A stretch of 22,580 nt of DNA from Pseudomonas_S sp047607345 (GCA_047607345.1 JASGDF010000226.1:1-22580); one strand, 5' to 3'; counted from the stretch's first letter, positions 1-7,394 are shown. Notes: a model not told the origin generated them from the letters alone. Numbers and translations: made by a program.

Positions 1-349
1 CCTCGGCGCGCGCGGCCGGCGAGCCGGGGCCCTCGCCCAGCCCGGCGGTGAGGATGATCGCGGCGGCCACGCCCTGGCGCGCGGCGATCGCGATCACCCG
101 TGGCACCATCCGCGCCGGCGCGGTGATGACGACCAGCTCGGGCACCCACGGCAGGTCGGTCAGCCGGCGCACCGTGCGCACCCCATCGATCTGCGGGTAG
201 CGCGGGCTGACCCAGCCGATCTGGCCGGGAAAGCCGGCCGCGCGCAGGTTGCGCACCACCGCGCGCCCGGCCGAGCGCTCGCGCGGGCTGCCGCCGACGA
301 TCGCCACGGACTTGGGACGGAACACGGATTGCAGGTGGTAGGTGCTCAT
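1..349 (-). CDS. CoA-binding domain protein, acyl-CoA synthetase (NDP-forming)/acetyltransferase type, partial
   Basis: Reading the minus strand from the ATG at 349-347 gives an open frame of 116 codons that runs off the left edge of the window. The N-terminus (MSTYHLQSVFRPKSVAIVGG) carries the SVAIVGGS nucleotide-binding loop, followed by NLRAAGFPGQIGWVSPRYPQ, then PELVVITAPA and AAIILTAGLGE. This succession is the Rossmann CoA-binding domain (CoA_binding_2) that opens NDP-forming acetate-CoA ligases and Pat/PatZ-type protein acetyltransferases. Only this first domain is visible, so ligase and lysine acetyltransferase cannot be told apart: the ATP-grasp and GNAT parts would lie outside the window. 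No strong ribosome binding site precedes the ATG. The gene is divergent from the iron-type locus to the right. Confidence 0.8.
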   Translation of the reverse strand, partial: MSTYHLQSVFRPKSVAIVGGSPRERSAGRAVVRNLRAAGFPGQIGWVSPRYPQIDGVRTVRRLTDLPWVPELVVITAPARMVPRVIAIAARQGVAAAIILTAGLGEGPGSPAARAE

Positions 350-460
350 GCAGCAGGCGGCGGCGGGAAGGCCTTGCGGGTTTCTCGACCCGTCGTTGCC
401 GCGGCGGTGGAACCCGGGGACATTGCCGTCGATGTCAGCGCCCGCAGGCAAAGGCAACGT

Positions 461-490
461 CCCTGGATTCCTGCCTTCGCGGGAATGACG
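461..490. repeat. REP-like palindromic element
   Basis: The stretch contains ATTCCTGCCTTCGCGGGAAT, an imperfect palindrome followed by GACGG. It resembles the dispersed 'ATTCCCGCGAAGGCGGGAATC' repeats common in proteobacterial intergenic DNA. Related sequence recurs at 6608-6628, 6751-6773, 6931-6954 and about 8616-8640. Confidence 0.6.
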
Positions 491-581
491 GGAACGGATA
501 CAGACTGCAACAGTACACGGCCGGCCCGGTAGTGGAGTGGATACGGTACGAGGCGATGGCGCGCCATGTCGTTCACTTGTT

Positions 582-608
582 CATAACGATTCTCATTTGT
601 CATAGAAT
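582..608 (+). promoter_or_regulatory. Fur-box-like operator overlapping a promoter
   Basis: CATAACGATTCTCATTTG at 582-599 reads on the other strand as CAAATGAGAATCGTTATG. This is close to the familiar Fur-box form AAATGAGAAT(C/G)(A/G)TTATC. A TAGAAT hexamer at 603-608 can serve as the -10 element, and TTGTTC at 577-582 is a weak -35 candidate with long spacing. The site lies about 80 bases before the DUF4198 gene, the first of a run of genes ending in a TonB-dependent receptor, so iron-dependent repression is the natural inference. The rest of 350-678 shows only the REP-like element at 461-490. Confidence 0.7.
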
Positions 609-678
609 GACGACGTCAGCCAGCATGTGGACACCCGTCCGGCCAGCGATCTTTCGACCACCGGAACAGGGGATTCCC

Positions 679-1482
679 ATGCAACCGCTGACCCTGCTGG
701 GCGCCGCCCTGCTCGGCGCCGGCGCCGCCGCCGCGACCGCCTCGGCCCACACGCCCTACCTCGCCCCCAGCGACTTCGCGCCGCGCGCCGGCCAGACCGT
801 GGCGCTGGACGCCGCGTTCGCCGAGACCTTCTTCGTGCCGGAGGCGGCCTTCGACGACAGCCGCTTCGCGATCACCCGGCCTGACGGCAGCGCCGCCGTG
901 CCGGACGCGGTGCAGGTGATGAAGACCCGCACCGTCGCCGAGTACACGCTGCCGGCCGGCAACGGCACCTACCGGCTGAGCACCGGCCCGCGCCTGGGCG
1001 CGCTGTTCCGTACCTGGGAGATCGACGGCAAGCGCGAGAGCTCGCGCAATGCTTCAGCGAAGATCCCGACCGGCGCCAAGGTGATCGCCGACTTCCAGTC
1101 GCTGACCCTGGCCGAAACCTACATCAGCGTCGGCGCGCCCGACCGCGCCGCGCTGGCCGCGCGCGGCAAGGGCCTGGAGTTCGTGCCGATCACCCATCCG
1201 GACGACCTGTACGTGGGCGAGGCGTTCGAGTTCGTCGTCCAGTACGACGGCAAGCCGCTGGCTGACCAGAAGATCGAGGTCACCGAGGCGGTGTGGACCT
1301 CCGACCGCACGCCACGGGTGGACACGCTGGCGACCGATGCCGACGGCCACGCGCGGCTCGAGCTGGAGCAGGCCGGCACCTTCGTCGCGCTCGCCCGCCA
1401 TCGCACCCCGGCACCGGCCGGTGCGGCGGTGGCCGAGTACAGCCACAGCTACACGCTCACGTTCCGCGTGCTCAATCCCTGA
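679..1482 (+). CDS. DUF4198 family periplasmic protein
   Basis: The 267-residue product begins with a signal peptide (MQPLTLLGAALLGAGAAAAT...) whose most likely cleavage, after SA, leaves His24 as the first mature residue (HTPYLAP). The rest reads as a DUF4198 protein: AGQTVALDAAFAETFF, then GTYRLSTG, LTLAETYISVG, FEFVPITHPDDLYVGEAF, GKPLADQKIEV and a final beta-rich segment. The family is related to proteins near nickel/cobalt/iron uptake genes and is thought to act in the periplasm; its biochemical role is not settled. The ATG at 679 was chosen over longer in-frame extensions because it follows AGGGG at 667-671 and starts directly with the signal peptide. The gene leads the Fur-box-preceded cluster; the EF-hand gene starts 31 bases after its stop. 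Confidence 0.8.
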   Translation: MQPLTLLGAALLGAGAAAATASAHTPYLAPSDFAPRAGQTVALDAAFAETFFVPEAAFDDSRFAITRPDGSAAVPDAVQVMKTRTVAEYTLPAGNGTYRLSTGPRLGALFRTWEIDGKRESSRNASAKIPTGAKVIADFQSLTLAETYISVGAPDRAALAARGKGLEFVPITHPDDLYVGEAFEFVVQYDGKPLADQKIEVTEAVWTSDRTPRVDTLATDADGHARLELEQAGTFVALARHRTPAPAGAAVAEYSHSYTLTFRVLNP

Positions 1483-1513
1483 TCGCGCCGCCCACCGTCC
1501 AGAGACCTCCGCA

Positions 1514-2437
1514 ATGAAGACCCATGTCCTCGCCGGCGCGTGCCTGTGCGCGCTGCTGCTCCCGCTCACCGCCGGCGCGCAGGCGCCGTCATCCTCGCCA
1601 CGGCCGCTGATCGGCGGCCACGGCAACAACGTCCAGGCCTTCATCGCCGAGTTCGACGACAACGGCGATGGCAAGGTCGCCTGGAACGAGTTCGAGGCGT
1701 TCCGCCGCGCCCGTTTCGATGCCACCGACAGCAATCACGACGGCACCGTCGACCAGGACGAATACGTGCGCGAGTTCGATGCGCGCATGGCGCAGGAGCT
1801 CGAACGCGAGCGCGCCGGCCAGATCGAGCAGACCCGCGCGCGCTTCGCCGCGCTGGATGCCGACAAGGACGGCAAGGTCAGCCGCAAGGAGTTCGACGCG
1901 GCCGGCGAGCGGACCTGGCAAAGCGGCCAGCGCGTGCTCGCCGACAAGGCCGGCGGCAAGCGCAAGGCCGAGGCCGGCTACACCCCCGGCGAGGCCAAGA
2001 CCGCCAGTTCGGCGCAGCGCTTCGACAATGCCGGCCGCAACCGCCTGGGCATGCCGAGCAGCCATTCCGCCGAAGGCTTCCTGGCGCTGTACGACGGCAA
2101 CGGCGACGGCAAGATCGACCGCGCCGAGTTCGACGCGGCGCGTACCGAGCAGTTCGCCCGCACCGACACCGATGCCGACGGCGCGCTGGACCTGGATGAA
2201 TACCTGGCCGAATACGAGACGCGGCTGGACCGCCGCATCGCCGCGCTGACCCAGGGCGGCGACCGCCAGGTGTACGTGCGCTTCGGCGTGCTCGATGCCG
2301 ACAAGGACGGCAAGATGACGTTCGCCGAATACCAGGTCTCCGGCAAGCACCTGTTCGACACCGCCGACCGCAACCACGACGGCGCGGTCGACGCCGCCGA
2401 TGCCGCGCTGCCGCCACCTCCAAGGGCGCGCTCGTAG
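1514..2437 (+). CDS. Exported EF-hand calcium-binding protein with seven EF loops
   Basis: The 307-residue product has a signal peptide (cleavage near AGAQA, residues 20-24) and seven EF-hand loops starting at Asp48, 72, 115, 194, 218, 261 and 285. Examples are DDNGDGKVAWNE, DADKDGKVSRKE and DGNGDGKIDRAE. Six have the canonical acidic residue at positions 1, 3, 5 and 12; the seventh (285-296) has Asp at position 12 instead of Glu. Loop spacing is 24, then 43, in both halves, so loops 1-3 and 4-6 sit exactly 146 residues apart, pointing to an internal duplication. The C-terminus is proline-rich (PPPPRARS). Periplasmic calcium binding is expected. The gene lies between DUF4198 and ApbE in the same direction, so co-transcription is likely. 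EF-hand proteins in xanthomonads are poorly characterised, and a role in metal-complex uptake here is only inference. Confidence 0.88.
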   Translation: MKTHVLAGACLCALLLPLTAGAQAPSSSPRPLIGGHGNNVQAFIAEFDDNGDGKVAWNEFEAFRRARFDATDSNHDGTVDQDEYVREFDARMAQELERERAGQIEQTRARFAALDADKDGKVSRKEFDAAGERTWQSGQRVLADKAGGKRKAEAGYTPGEAKTASSAQRFDNAGRNRLGMPSSHSAEGFLALYDGNGDGKIDRAEFDAARTEQFARTDTDADGALDLDEYLAEYETRLDRRIAALTQGGDRQVYVRFGVLDADKDGKMTFAEYQVSGKHLFDTADRNHDGAVDAADAALPPPPRARS

Positions 2438-2441
2438 TGAC

Positions 2442-2475
2442 CCGACGGCACCCGCGCGCTGGCGGGTGCCGTCGG
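2442..2475 (+). terminator. Strong hairpin inside the gene cluster (attenuator or terminator-like)
   Basis: CCGACGGCACCCGC at 2442-2455 pairs perfectly with GCGGGTGCCGTCGG at 2462-2475, leaving a six-base loop (14-bp stem). It begins four bases after the EF-hand stop codon. No U-tract follows, so a classic intrinsic terminator is not certain; it may instead stabilise the 3' end of the upstream message or reduce read-through into apbE. The remaining 138 bases before apbE show no other clear signal. Confidence 0.6.
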
Positions 2476-2613
2476 ATTCCCTCGGGGCCAGCGCATCGCT
2501 TTGCTTCCCGCACCGCCCCTGCCCGCGCGGCCCGCCAGTGGACCGCATACCACGGCGCGTCCGCGCCTGTCCGTCGTCCCGTCCGTTTCCTCCCGTCCGT
2601 TCCCGGAGTTCCC

Positions 2614-4080
2614 ATGCCCTCGTTCCGGCCCCGTTTCGGCCTGCTGCTGGCGCTGAACCTGAGCGGCCTGTCGGCGCATGCCGCCGAGATCGTACGGTTC
2701 CAGCGCGAGAACGTGCTCGGCACTTCGCTGGAGATGAGCGTGGAAGCCGGCCCGGCCACGGCGCGGGCAGCGCTCGATGCGGTGCTGGCCGAGACCCGCC
2801 GGCTGGATGCGGTACTCAGCACCTGGCACGAGGACAGCGAACTGGCGCGCTTCAACGCCGCCACCGGCCCGCAATCGGTCTCCTCGGATCTGCGCGCGGT
2901 GCTCGGCCTGTGCGAGCAGTGGCGCGCGCAGACCGACGGCCTGTTCAGTTGCCGGCTCGGCCTGCTCGCGCGGCGCTGGCGGCAGGCCGCGGCGAGCGGG
3001 CAACTGCCGTCACGGCCGGAGCTGCGCGCCCTGGCCTCGGCCGCCGCGCAGGCCGACTTCGCGGTACCCGCGCAAGGACCGCTGAGCCGGCCCGAGGCGA
3101 TCGTCTTCGACGTCGATGGCCTGGCCAAGGGCTACATCCTCGATCGTGCCCTGGCGGCCGCGCGCGTGGCCGCGCCGGCCGCCGCCGCGATCAAGCTCGA
3201 CATCGGCGGCGATGCGCGCTACTGGCAGGCGCCCGGCCACCCGCAGCCATGGCGGGTCGGGCTGGCCGACGCCCGCCAGCCCCGCGACAACGGCGACGGG
3301 ATCGCGGTGCTGGCGCTGCACAGCCGCGCGATCGCCGCCAGTGGCCATGCCAGCCGCGGCTACCGGATCGGCCATCGTCACTACAGCCATATCCTCGACC
3401 CGCAATCGGGCTGGCCGATGCAGTTCGCGCCCTCGGCCACGGTCACCGCCGACGATGCCGTCAGCGCCGACGCATTGGCCACCGCGCTGTCGGTGATGCC
3501 GATCCGCGACGGCCTGCAACTGGCCGGACGGCTGCCCGGAGTGGAAAGCCTGATCCTCAGCGACACCGGCATCGCCTTCGTCACGCCCGGCTGGCACGCG
3601 CTGCTCGCCGCCGACAGCGGCGGCGTCTCCAGCCTGCGCGCGGACGAGCGCCTGGTGCTCGACTACGAGATCCCGGCGCACGACGTCGAGCGCTACCGCG
3701 CGCCCTACCTGGCAATCTGGATCAGCCGTCCCGATGGCGCGGCGGTGCGCCAGCTGCTGGTACTCGGCGACCGCTCGCGCTACCTGACCGAGCTGCCGCG
3801 GTGGTGGCGCCACTACGGCCGCGACGACTTCTCGGCGATCTCCGGCATCGCCCGCCCGACCCGGATGCCCGGACGCTACTCGGTCGCCTGGGACGGCCGC
3901 GACGACCAGGGCCGCGCGGTGGCCAGCGGCGATTACGTGGTCCAGGTCGAGGCCGCGCGCGAGCACGGCGGCCACGAGGTCCTCGAACTGCCGTTCGTGC
4001 TGGACCCGCACCACGCCATCCACGCACAGCGCCACGGCACCAGCGAGATCGGCCAGATCACCCTGGACAGCCGCCGCTAG
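2614..4080 (+). CDS. apbE: Exported FAD:protein FMN transferase (ApbE) fused to a C-terminal DUF2271 domain
   Basis: The 488-residue product has a signal peptide (cleavage near SAHA, about residue 23). An ApbE domain follows: LGTSLEM near residue 35, DVDGLAKGY at 166-174, SHILDPQSGWP with His259, and the Mg-site region TADDAVSADALATAL around 278-292 with Asp286. ApbE moves FMN from FAD onto Ser/Thr of periplasmic redox proteins. Residues about 347-475 form a second domain of DUF2271 type (LVLDYEIPAHD, APYLAIWISRPDG, GRYSVAWDGRDDQGRAVASGDYVV, EAAREHGGHE). DUF2271 is more usually a separate short exported protein encoded beside ApbE and PepSY genes. Within it SAISGIA (407-413, Ser410) resembles a degraded flavinylation motif (D-x-x-S/T-G-A-T). 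The ATG at 2614 follows CGGAG and starts the signal peptide. The fusion couples enzyme and possible substrate in one chain. Confidence 0.88.
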   Translation: MPSFRPRFGLLLALNLSGLSAHAAEIVRFQRENVLGTSLEMSVEAGPATARAALDAVLAETRRLDAVLSTWHEDSELARFNAATGPQSVSSDLRAVLGLCEQWRAQTDGLFSCRLGLLARRWRQAAASGQLPSRPELRALASAAAQADFAVPAQGPLSRPEAIVFDVDGLAKGYILDRALAAARVAAPAAAAIKLDIGGDARYWQAPGHPQPWRVGLADARQPRDNGDGIAVLALHSRAIAASGHASRGYRIGHRHYSHILDPQSGWPMQFAPSATVTADDAVSADALATALSVMPIRDGLQLAGRLPGVESLILSDTGIAFVTPGWHALLAADSGGVSSLRADERLVLDYEIPAHDVERYRAPYLAIWISRPDGAAVRQLLVLGDRSRYLTELPRWWRHYGRDDFSAISGIARPTRMPGRYSVAWDGRDDQGRAVASGDYVVQVEAAREHGGHEVLELPFVLDPHHAIHAQRHGTSEIGQITLDSRR

Positions 4081-4160
4081 CCAGGCTGATCCGCCCTCCC
4101 CCATTTCTTCCAGCAAACGCAGGCCTGCCGATCCGGCACCCACCGCAGCCAGGAAATCCC

Positions 4161-4184
4161 GCCGCCGCGCCGATGCGCGGCGGC
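4161..4184 (+). other. GC-rich hairpin ahead of the TonB-dependent receptor
   Basis: GCCGCCGCGC (4161-4170) pairs perfectly with GCGCGGCGGC (4175-4184) around the tetraloop CGAT. It ends 32 bases before the receptor start codon, within the 136-base gap after apbE. No U-tract follows. It could act as an mRNA processing or stability element that sets receptor expression apart from the upstream genes; no experimental analogue can be named. Confidence 0.5.
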
Positions 4185-4216
4185 GCCCCAACACCCACCT
4201 CCTGCGGAGTCACCAC

Positions 4217-6583
4217 ATGAAGACCCCCCTCTCCCTGCTCGCACTGGCAATCGCCTCCAGCCTCGCCGGGCAAGCCCACGCCGAATCCACGCCTGCCGAT
4301 CCGGCCGACCAGACCCTCGACACCCTGCATGTGATCGAGCAGCGCCAGAAGTCCACCAACCAGAACGTGAAAGTGCTCACGACCAAGGACCTCGAGGCCG
4401 ACGGCACCCAGCGCATGGACGATCTCACCCGCTACGTGCCCGGCGTGGAGACGGTCAGCCTGGGCGGCCGCTTCGGCTCCAACGGCTTCAACATCCGTGG
4501 CCTGGAAGCCGACAAGGTCGCGCTGACCCTGGACGGCATCAGCTTCCCGGAGACACTGGACAGCGGCACCTACCAGCCCTACGAGTTCTTCCGTTCCGGC
4601 CGCGGCAGCGTCGAGATGGAGACGGTCAAGAGCGTGGAGATCATCAAGGGCGCCGACTCGATCAGCGCCGGCAGCGGCGCGCTCGGCGGCGCGGTGATGT
4701 TCACCACCAAGGACCCGGCCGACTTCCTCAAGCGCGAGGGCAACGACAGCTACGCCGCGTTCAAGTACGGCTACACCGGCATCAACGACGAGAACATGGG
4801 CTCGCTGACCTTCGCCAACCGCACCGGCCAGTGGGAGACGCTGGCGATCTACACCAAGCGCAAGGGCCACGAGACCGAGTCCTGGTACGACTCCACCGAC
4901 GCCGATACCGGCGCGAACCGCCGCACGCCCGACCCGCAGGACAAGGAAACCGACAGCCTGCTGGCCAAGCTCAACTTCCTGGCAACCGACACCCAGACCA
5001 TCGGCGTGGTCTACGAGCGCACCGACAACAGCGTCTACACCGACAACAAGAGCCGCAGCGACGGCAGCGGCAGCTACTACAAGCGCACCGGCGACGACGA
5101 GAGCAACCGCCAGCGCTACGGCCTGAACTACAGGTGGCACGCCGAGAACGCGCTGTTCGACAACCTGGAGGCCACCGTCGACCACCAGAAGAACTACATC
5201 CAGGGCGACACCAACATCCTGGTCGCCAGCGGCACCTACAACAGCACCAGCTGTTCGACCGACGCGCTGTGCAAGCGCCAGGAACATCGCTACAACACCC
5301 AGAAGACCGACCGTGTCGCCATCGACCTGGACAAGAGCTTCGAGCTGTTCGGTCGTCGCCACGCGCTGGTCTACGGCGCGGCCTGGTACAAGCGCACGGT
5401 CGACTGGAACTCGATCGACACGCGCTGGGACAACACCGGCACGCAGTACTCGCGCGAGACCGACGCCTCGCTGTGGCCGGACACCGCGGAAACCTCCTAC
5501 ACCGCCTACGCGCGCGACCAGTTCCGCCTGACCGAGCGGCTGGGCATCACCGCCGGCGTGCGCTACGACAGCTACAAGTACGTGCCGACCCTCACCGACA
5601 CCAGCGATGGCAGCTCCGGCTTCACCGACGACACCGGCAGCGTGGTCAAGGGCGATTTCTCCTCGCCGACCTGGAACCTGGGCGCGGACTTCAAGCTGAC
5701 CGACACCCAGTCGCTGTGGACGCAGGTCGGCCGTGGCTTCCGCGCGCCGAGCGTGGCCGACATGTATGGCTCCACCTCGACCACCGAGGTCACCCGCACC
5801 TCCGACGGCGCCACCGTGGAAGTGCCCAGCAGCAAGAGCAACCCGAACCTGAAGGCCGAGCGCAGCCTCAACCTGGAGTTGGGCTGGCACTGGCAGAGCG
5901 AACGCCTGCGCCTGGGACTGTCGGTGTTCCGCGACAAGTACAGCAACTTCATCGAGAGCGCGACCTTCAGCGCCGACGAGGACGTGGAATACAGCACCAC
6001 CTCGCGCGGGCAGACCACCACCAGCAATGGCTACAGCTACACCATGCCGGTCAACCGCGGCGAGGTGACGGTCAAGGGCGTGGAGGCCGAGGGCCTGTGG
6101 CTGATCAACGCGAACTGGATGGCCCGCCTGGCCTACACCTACAACCAGGGCAAGGACGACGAAGGCGATGCGCTGGCCAGTATCAGCCCGGCCAAGGCAG
6201 TGCTGGGCGTGAACTACAAGGCGCCCTCGGACCGCTGGAACGCCACCGTCAACATCACCCACCAGCAGCGCAAGAACCCCGACGACTACGGCACCAGCGT
6301 GACCAACTCCAGCTACGGCTCGGAGACCACCTCGCCGTATGCCTACCTGGCGCGCGAATACACGATCTTTGATGTGTTCGGGACCTACAACATCAGCAGG
6401 AAGATCCGCCTGACCGCCGGTGTCTACAACGTGTTCAACAAGGAGTACTACCTGTGGAACACGATCCGCACGATCGGCAGCGGCTCCTCGGTGTGGCAGG
6501 GCAACACCAGCCAGGCAGGCGTCGGCCGCTGGTCGCAGCCGGGCCGCAACCTGCGTTTGACCCTGACTTACGAGTTCCTTTGA
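4217..6583 (+). CDS. TonB-dependent outer-membrane receptor, hemoglobin/transferrin/lactoferrin family type
   Basis: The 788-residue product has a signal peptide ending at QAHA (residue 22) and a likely TonB box at DTLHVIEQ. The plug domain reads MDDLTRYVPGVET, FNIRGLEADKVALTLDGI, VEIIKGADSISAGSGALGGAVMF. A long beta-barrel follows and ends in an aromatic-hydrophobic strand (LTLTYEFL). FRAP (508-511) and NPNL (542-545) boxes, typical of heme and hemoglobin receptors, are present. However, no histidine lies between them, where HemR-type receptors carry a conserved heme-ligand histidine. The ligand may therefore be heme, a heme protein or another iron complex. GGAG at 4206-4209 supports the ATG. 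Position at the end of a Fur-box-preceded cluster with ApbE-DUF2271 and DUF4198 genes fits iron acquisition with periplasmic reduction. Confidence 0.9.
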   Translation: MKTPLSLLALAIASSLAGQAHAESTPADPADQTLDTLHVIEQRQKSTNQNVKVLTTKDLEADGTQRMDDLTRYVPGVETVSLGGRFGSNGFNIRGLEADKVALTLDGISFPETLDSGTYQPYEFFRSGRGSVEMETVKSVEIIKGADSISAGSGALGGAVMFTTKDPADFLKREGNDSYAAFKYGYTGINDENMGSLTFANRTGQWETLAIYTKRKGHETESWYDSTDADTGANRRTPDPQDKETDSLLAKLNFLATDTQTIGVVYERTDNSVYTDNKSRSDGSGSYYKRTGDDESNRQRYGLNYRWHAENALFDNLEATVDHQKNYIQGDTNILVASGTYNSTSCSTDALCKRQEHRYNTQKTDRVAIDLDKSFELFGRRHALVYGAAWYKRTVDWNSIDTRWDNTGTQYSRETDASLWPDTAETSYTAYARDQFRLTERLGITAGVRYDSYKYVPTLTDTSDGSSGFTDDTGSVVKGDFSSPTWNLGADFKLTDTQSLWTQVGRGFRAPSVADMYGSTSTTEVTRTSDGATVEVPSSKSNPNLKAERSLNLELGWHWQSERLRLGLSVFRDKYSNFIESATFSADEDVEYSTTSRGQTTTSNGYSYTMPVNRGEVTVKGVEAEGLWLINANWMARLAYTYNQGKDDEGDALASISPAKAVLGVNYKAPSDRWNATVNITHQQRKNPDDYGTSVTNSSYGSETTSPYAYLAREYTIFDVFGTYNISRKIRLTAGVYNVFNKEYYLWNTIRTIGSGSSVWQGNTSQAGVGRWSQPGRNLRLTLTYEFL

Positions 6584-6641
6584 TCTAAGAGCGGCTAACA
6601 AAACTCGTCATCCCCGCGTAGGCGGGGGAGAGGGCGGGTGG

Positions 6642-6954
6642 CTTGCGAGCCACTGGCTCGCACCCGGCCGAACGCCCGCGCGCCATGCGCGCGGGCCGGG
6701 GATCGCAGATCCAGGGACTTTCGTGCAGATGGCCGCGCAAGTCACTGGGCTCCCGCCTGCGCGGGAGCGACGATCAGGATTTCTCTGGACAGTAGTGCGT
6801 GCGGTTGGGGGTGAGAACGGGAGACTTGCGAGCTACCGGCCCGCACCCGGTCGAGCGCCCGAGCGCTGTGGGTTCGGACCGGGGATCGCAGATTCGGTGC
6901 CTTGCCGCAGTCGAGGCGCAAGTCGCTGGGTCTGCGCCTGCGCGGGGACGACGG
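6642..6954. repeat. Two diverged copies of a ~180-bp intergenic repeat
   Basis: Copy A (about 6642-6773) and copy B (about 6825-6954) align with an offset of 180-183 bases. Shared blocks include CTTGCGAGC, GCACCCGG, CCGGGGATCGCAGAT, GCGCAAGTC, CTGGG and GCCTGCGCGGG. Copy A contains a perfect 10-bp hairpin (6674-6683 with 6687-6696) that has decayed in B. A third partial relative lies at 8565-8690. Within 6584-7010 nothing looks coding: it holds a short CCCCGC/GCGGGG hairpin at 6612-6628 just after the receptor gene, these copies, a G tract and a REP-like element. Confidence 0.7.
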
Positions 6955-6955
6955 C

Positions 6956-6968
6956 GGGGGGGGGGGGG
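6956..6968. other. Run of 13 G residues
   Basis: Thirteen consecutive G bases follow repeat copy B. The tract is not inside a convincing gene, so slippage would not obviously alter a protein, but it is a potential length-variable site and a likely place for sequencing error. Confidence 0.8.
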
Positions 6969-6980
6969 CGTGTCTCGGGG

Positions 6981-7028
6981 ACGGAGTAAATTTTTGTTTC
7001 AGACAGAAATGTGCACCCTGGCCCATTT
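6981..7028. repeat. REP-like element, copy 1
   Basis: GGAGTAAATTTTTGTTTC and the following bases up to CCCTGGCCC are a diverged copy of the element at 7395-7453 and 8155-8214. The two arms are imperfect inverted repeats (GGAGTAAATT... against ...CTGGCCC). It abuts the point where the following gene fragment begins. Confidence 0.7.
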
Positions 7029-7355
7029 CTGGGAATAGTGGCATATTGGGATGGGAGGGCGGGCGTGAAAGCATTCAAGGATGGCCAAAAGGGAATGGCG
7101 GTTCTCTATTTGAGTTCCGCCACCTTGGGTCTGGGGGCTGCGGTCTTGTTGACCTTCTTTGCCAGCACTGCTTGGGCTGGTCTGGCGGCGTTGGTTCTGG
7201 TTGTTCTGCTTATTGCAGTGACTGTACTGATCGAGCACTTCAAGGATAACAAGATTCATGAATGGCTCAAGCGTTGTTGGTGGGGTAACGGGCCTGATGT
7301 GAAGTATCCAAACGTGGAGTTTGAAATGAAGGAACGGGAAAAGGCGGTGGCGTGA
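7011..7355 (+). pseudogene. C-terminal fragment resembling a T6SS membrane-active effector (BTH_I2691/VasX-like)
   Basis: The frame is open from 6990 to the stop at 7355, but its first codons lie in a REP-like element, so the protein-like part starts around FLGIVAYWDGRAGVKAFKDG. It has two closely spaced hydrophobic segments (AVLYLSSATLGLGAAVLLTFF and WAGLAALVLVVLLIAVTVL), then EHFKDNKIHEWLKRCWWG and YPNVEFEMKE. This hydrophobic hairpin plus a WLKRCWWG-like tail recalls the C-terminal ends of large T6SS pore-forming effectors. The call is from memory of the family pattern and is tentative. A GTG at 7065 preceded by GGGAGGG could still give a short membrane protein. Base composition is less GC-rich than the flanking genes. 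The DUF3304-like lipoprotein downstream fits an effector-immunity remnant. Confidence 0.5.
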
Positions 7356-7394
7356 GATGGAGTTCAGCGGACTTTTTTAGCCTTATCCGGCCCC

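Noticed and set aside
4058..6601. An 847-codon open frame on the minus strand, antisense to the TonB receptor
   Set aside because: It is a GC-rich shadow of the receptor gene: valine-, alanine- and glycine-rich with no domain, while the plus strand encodes a complete receptor.
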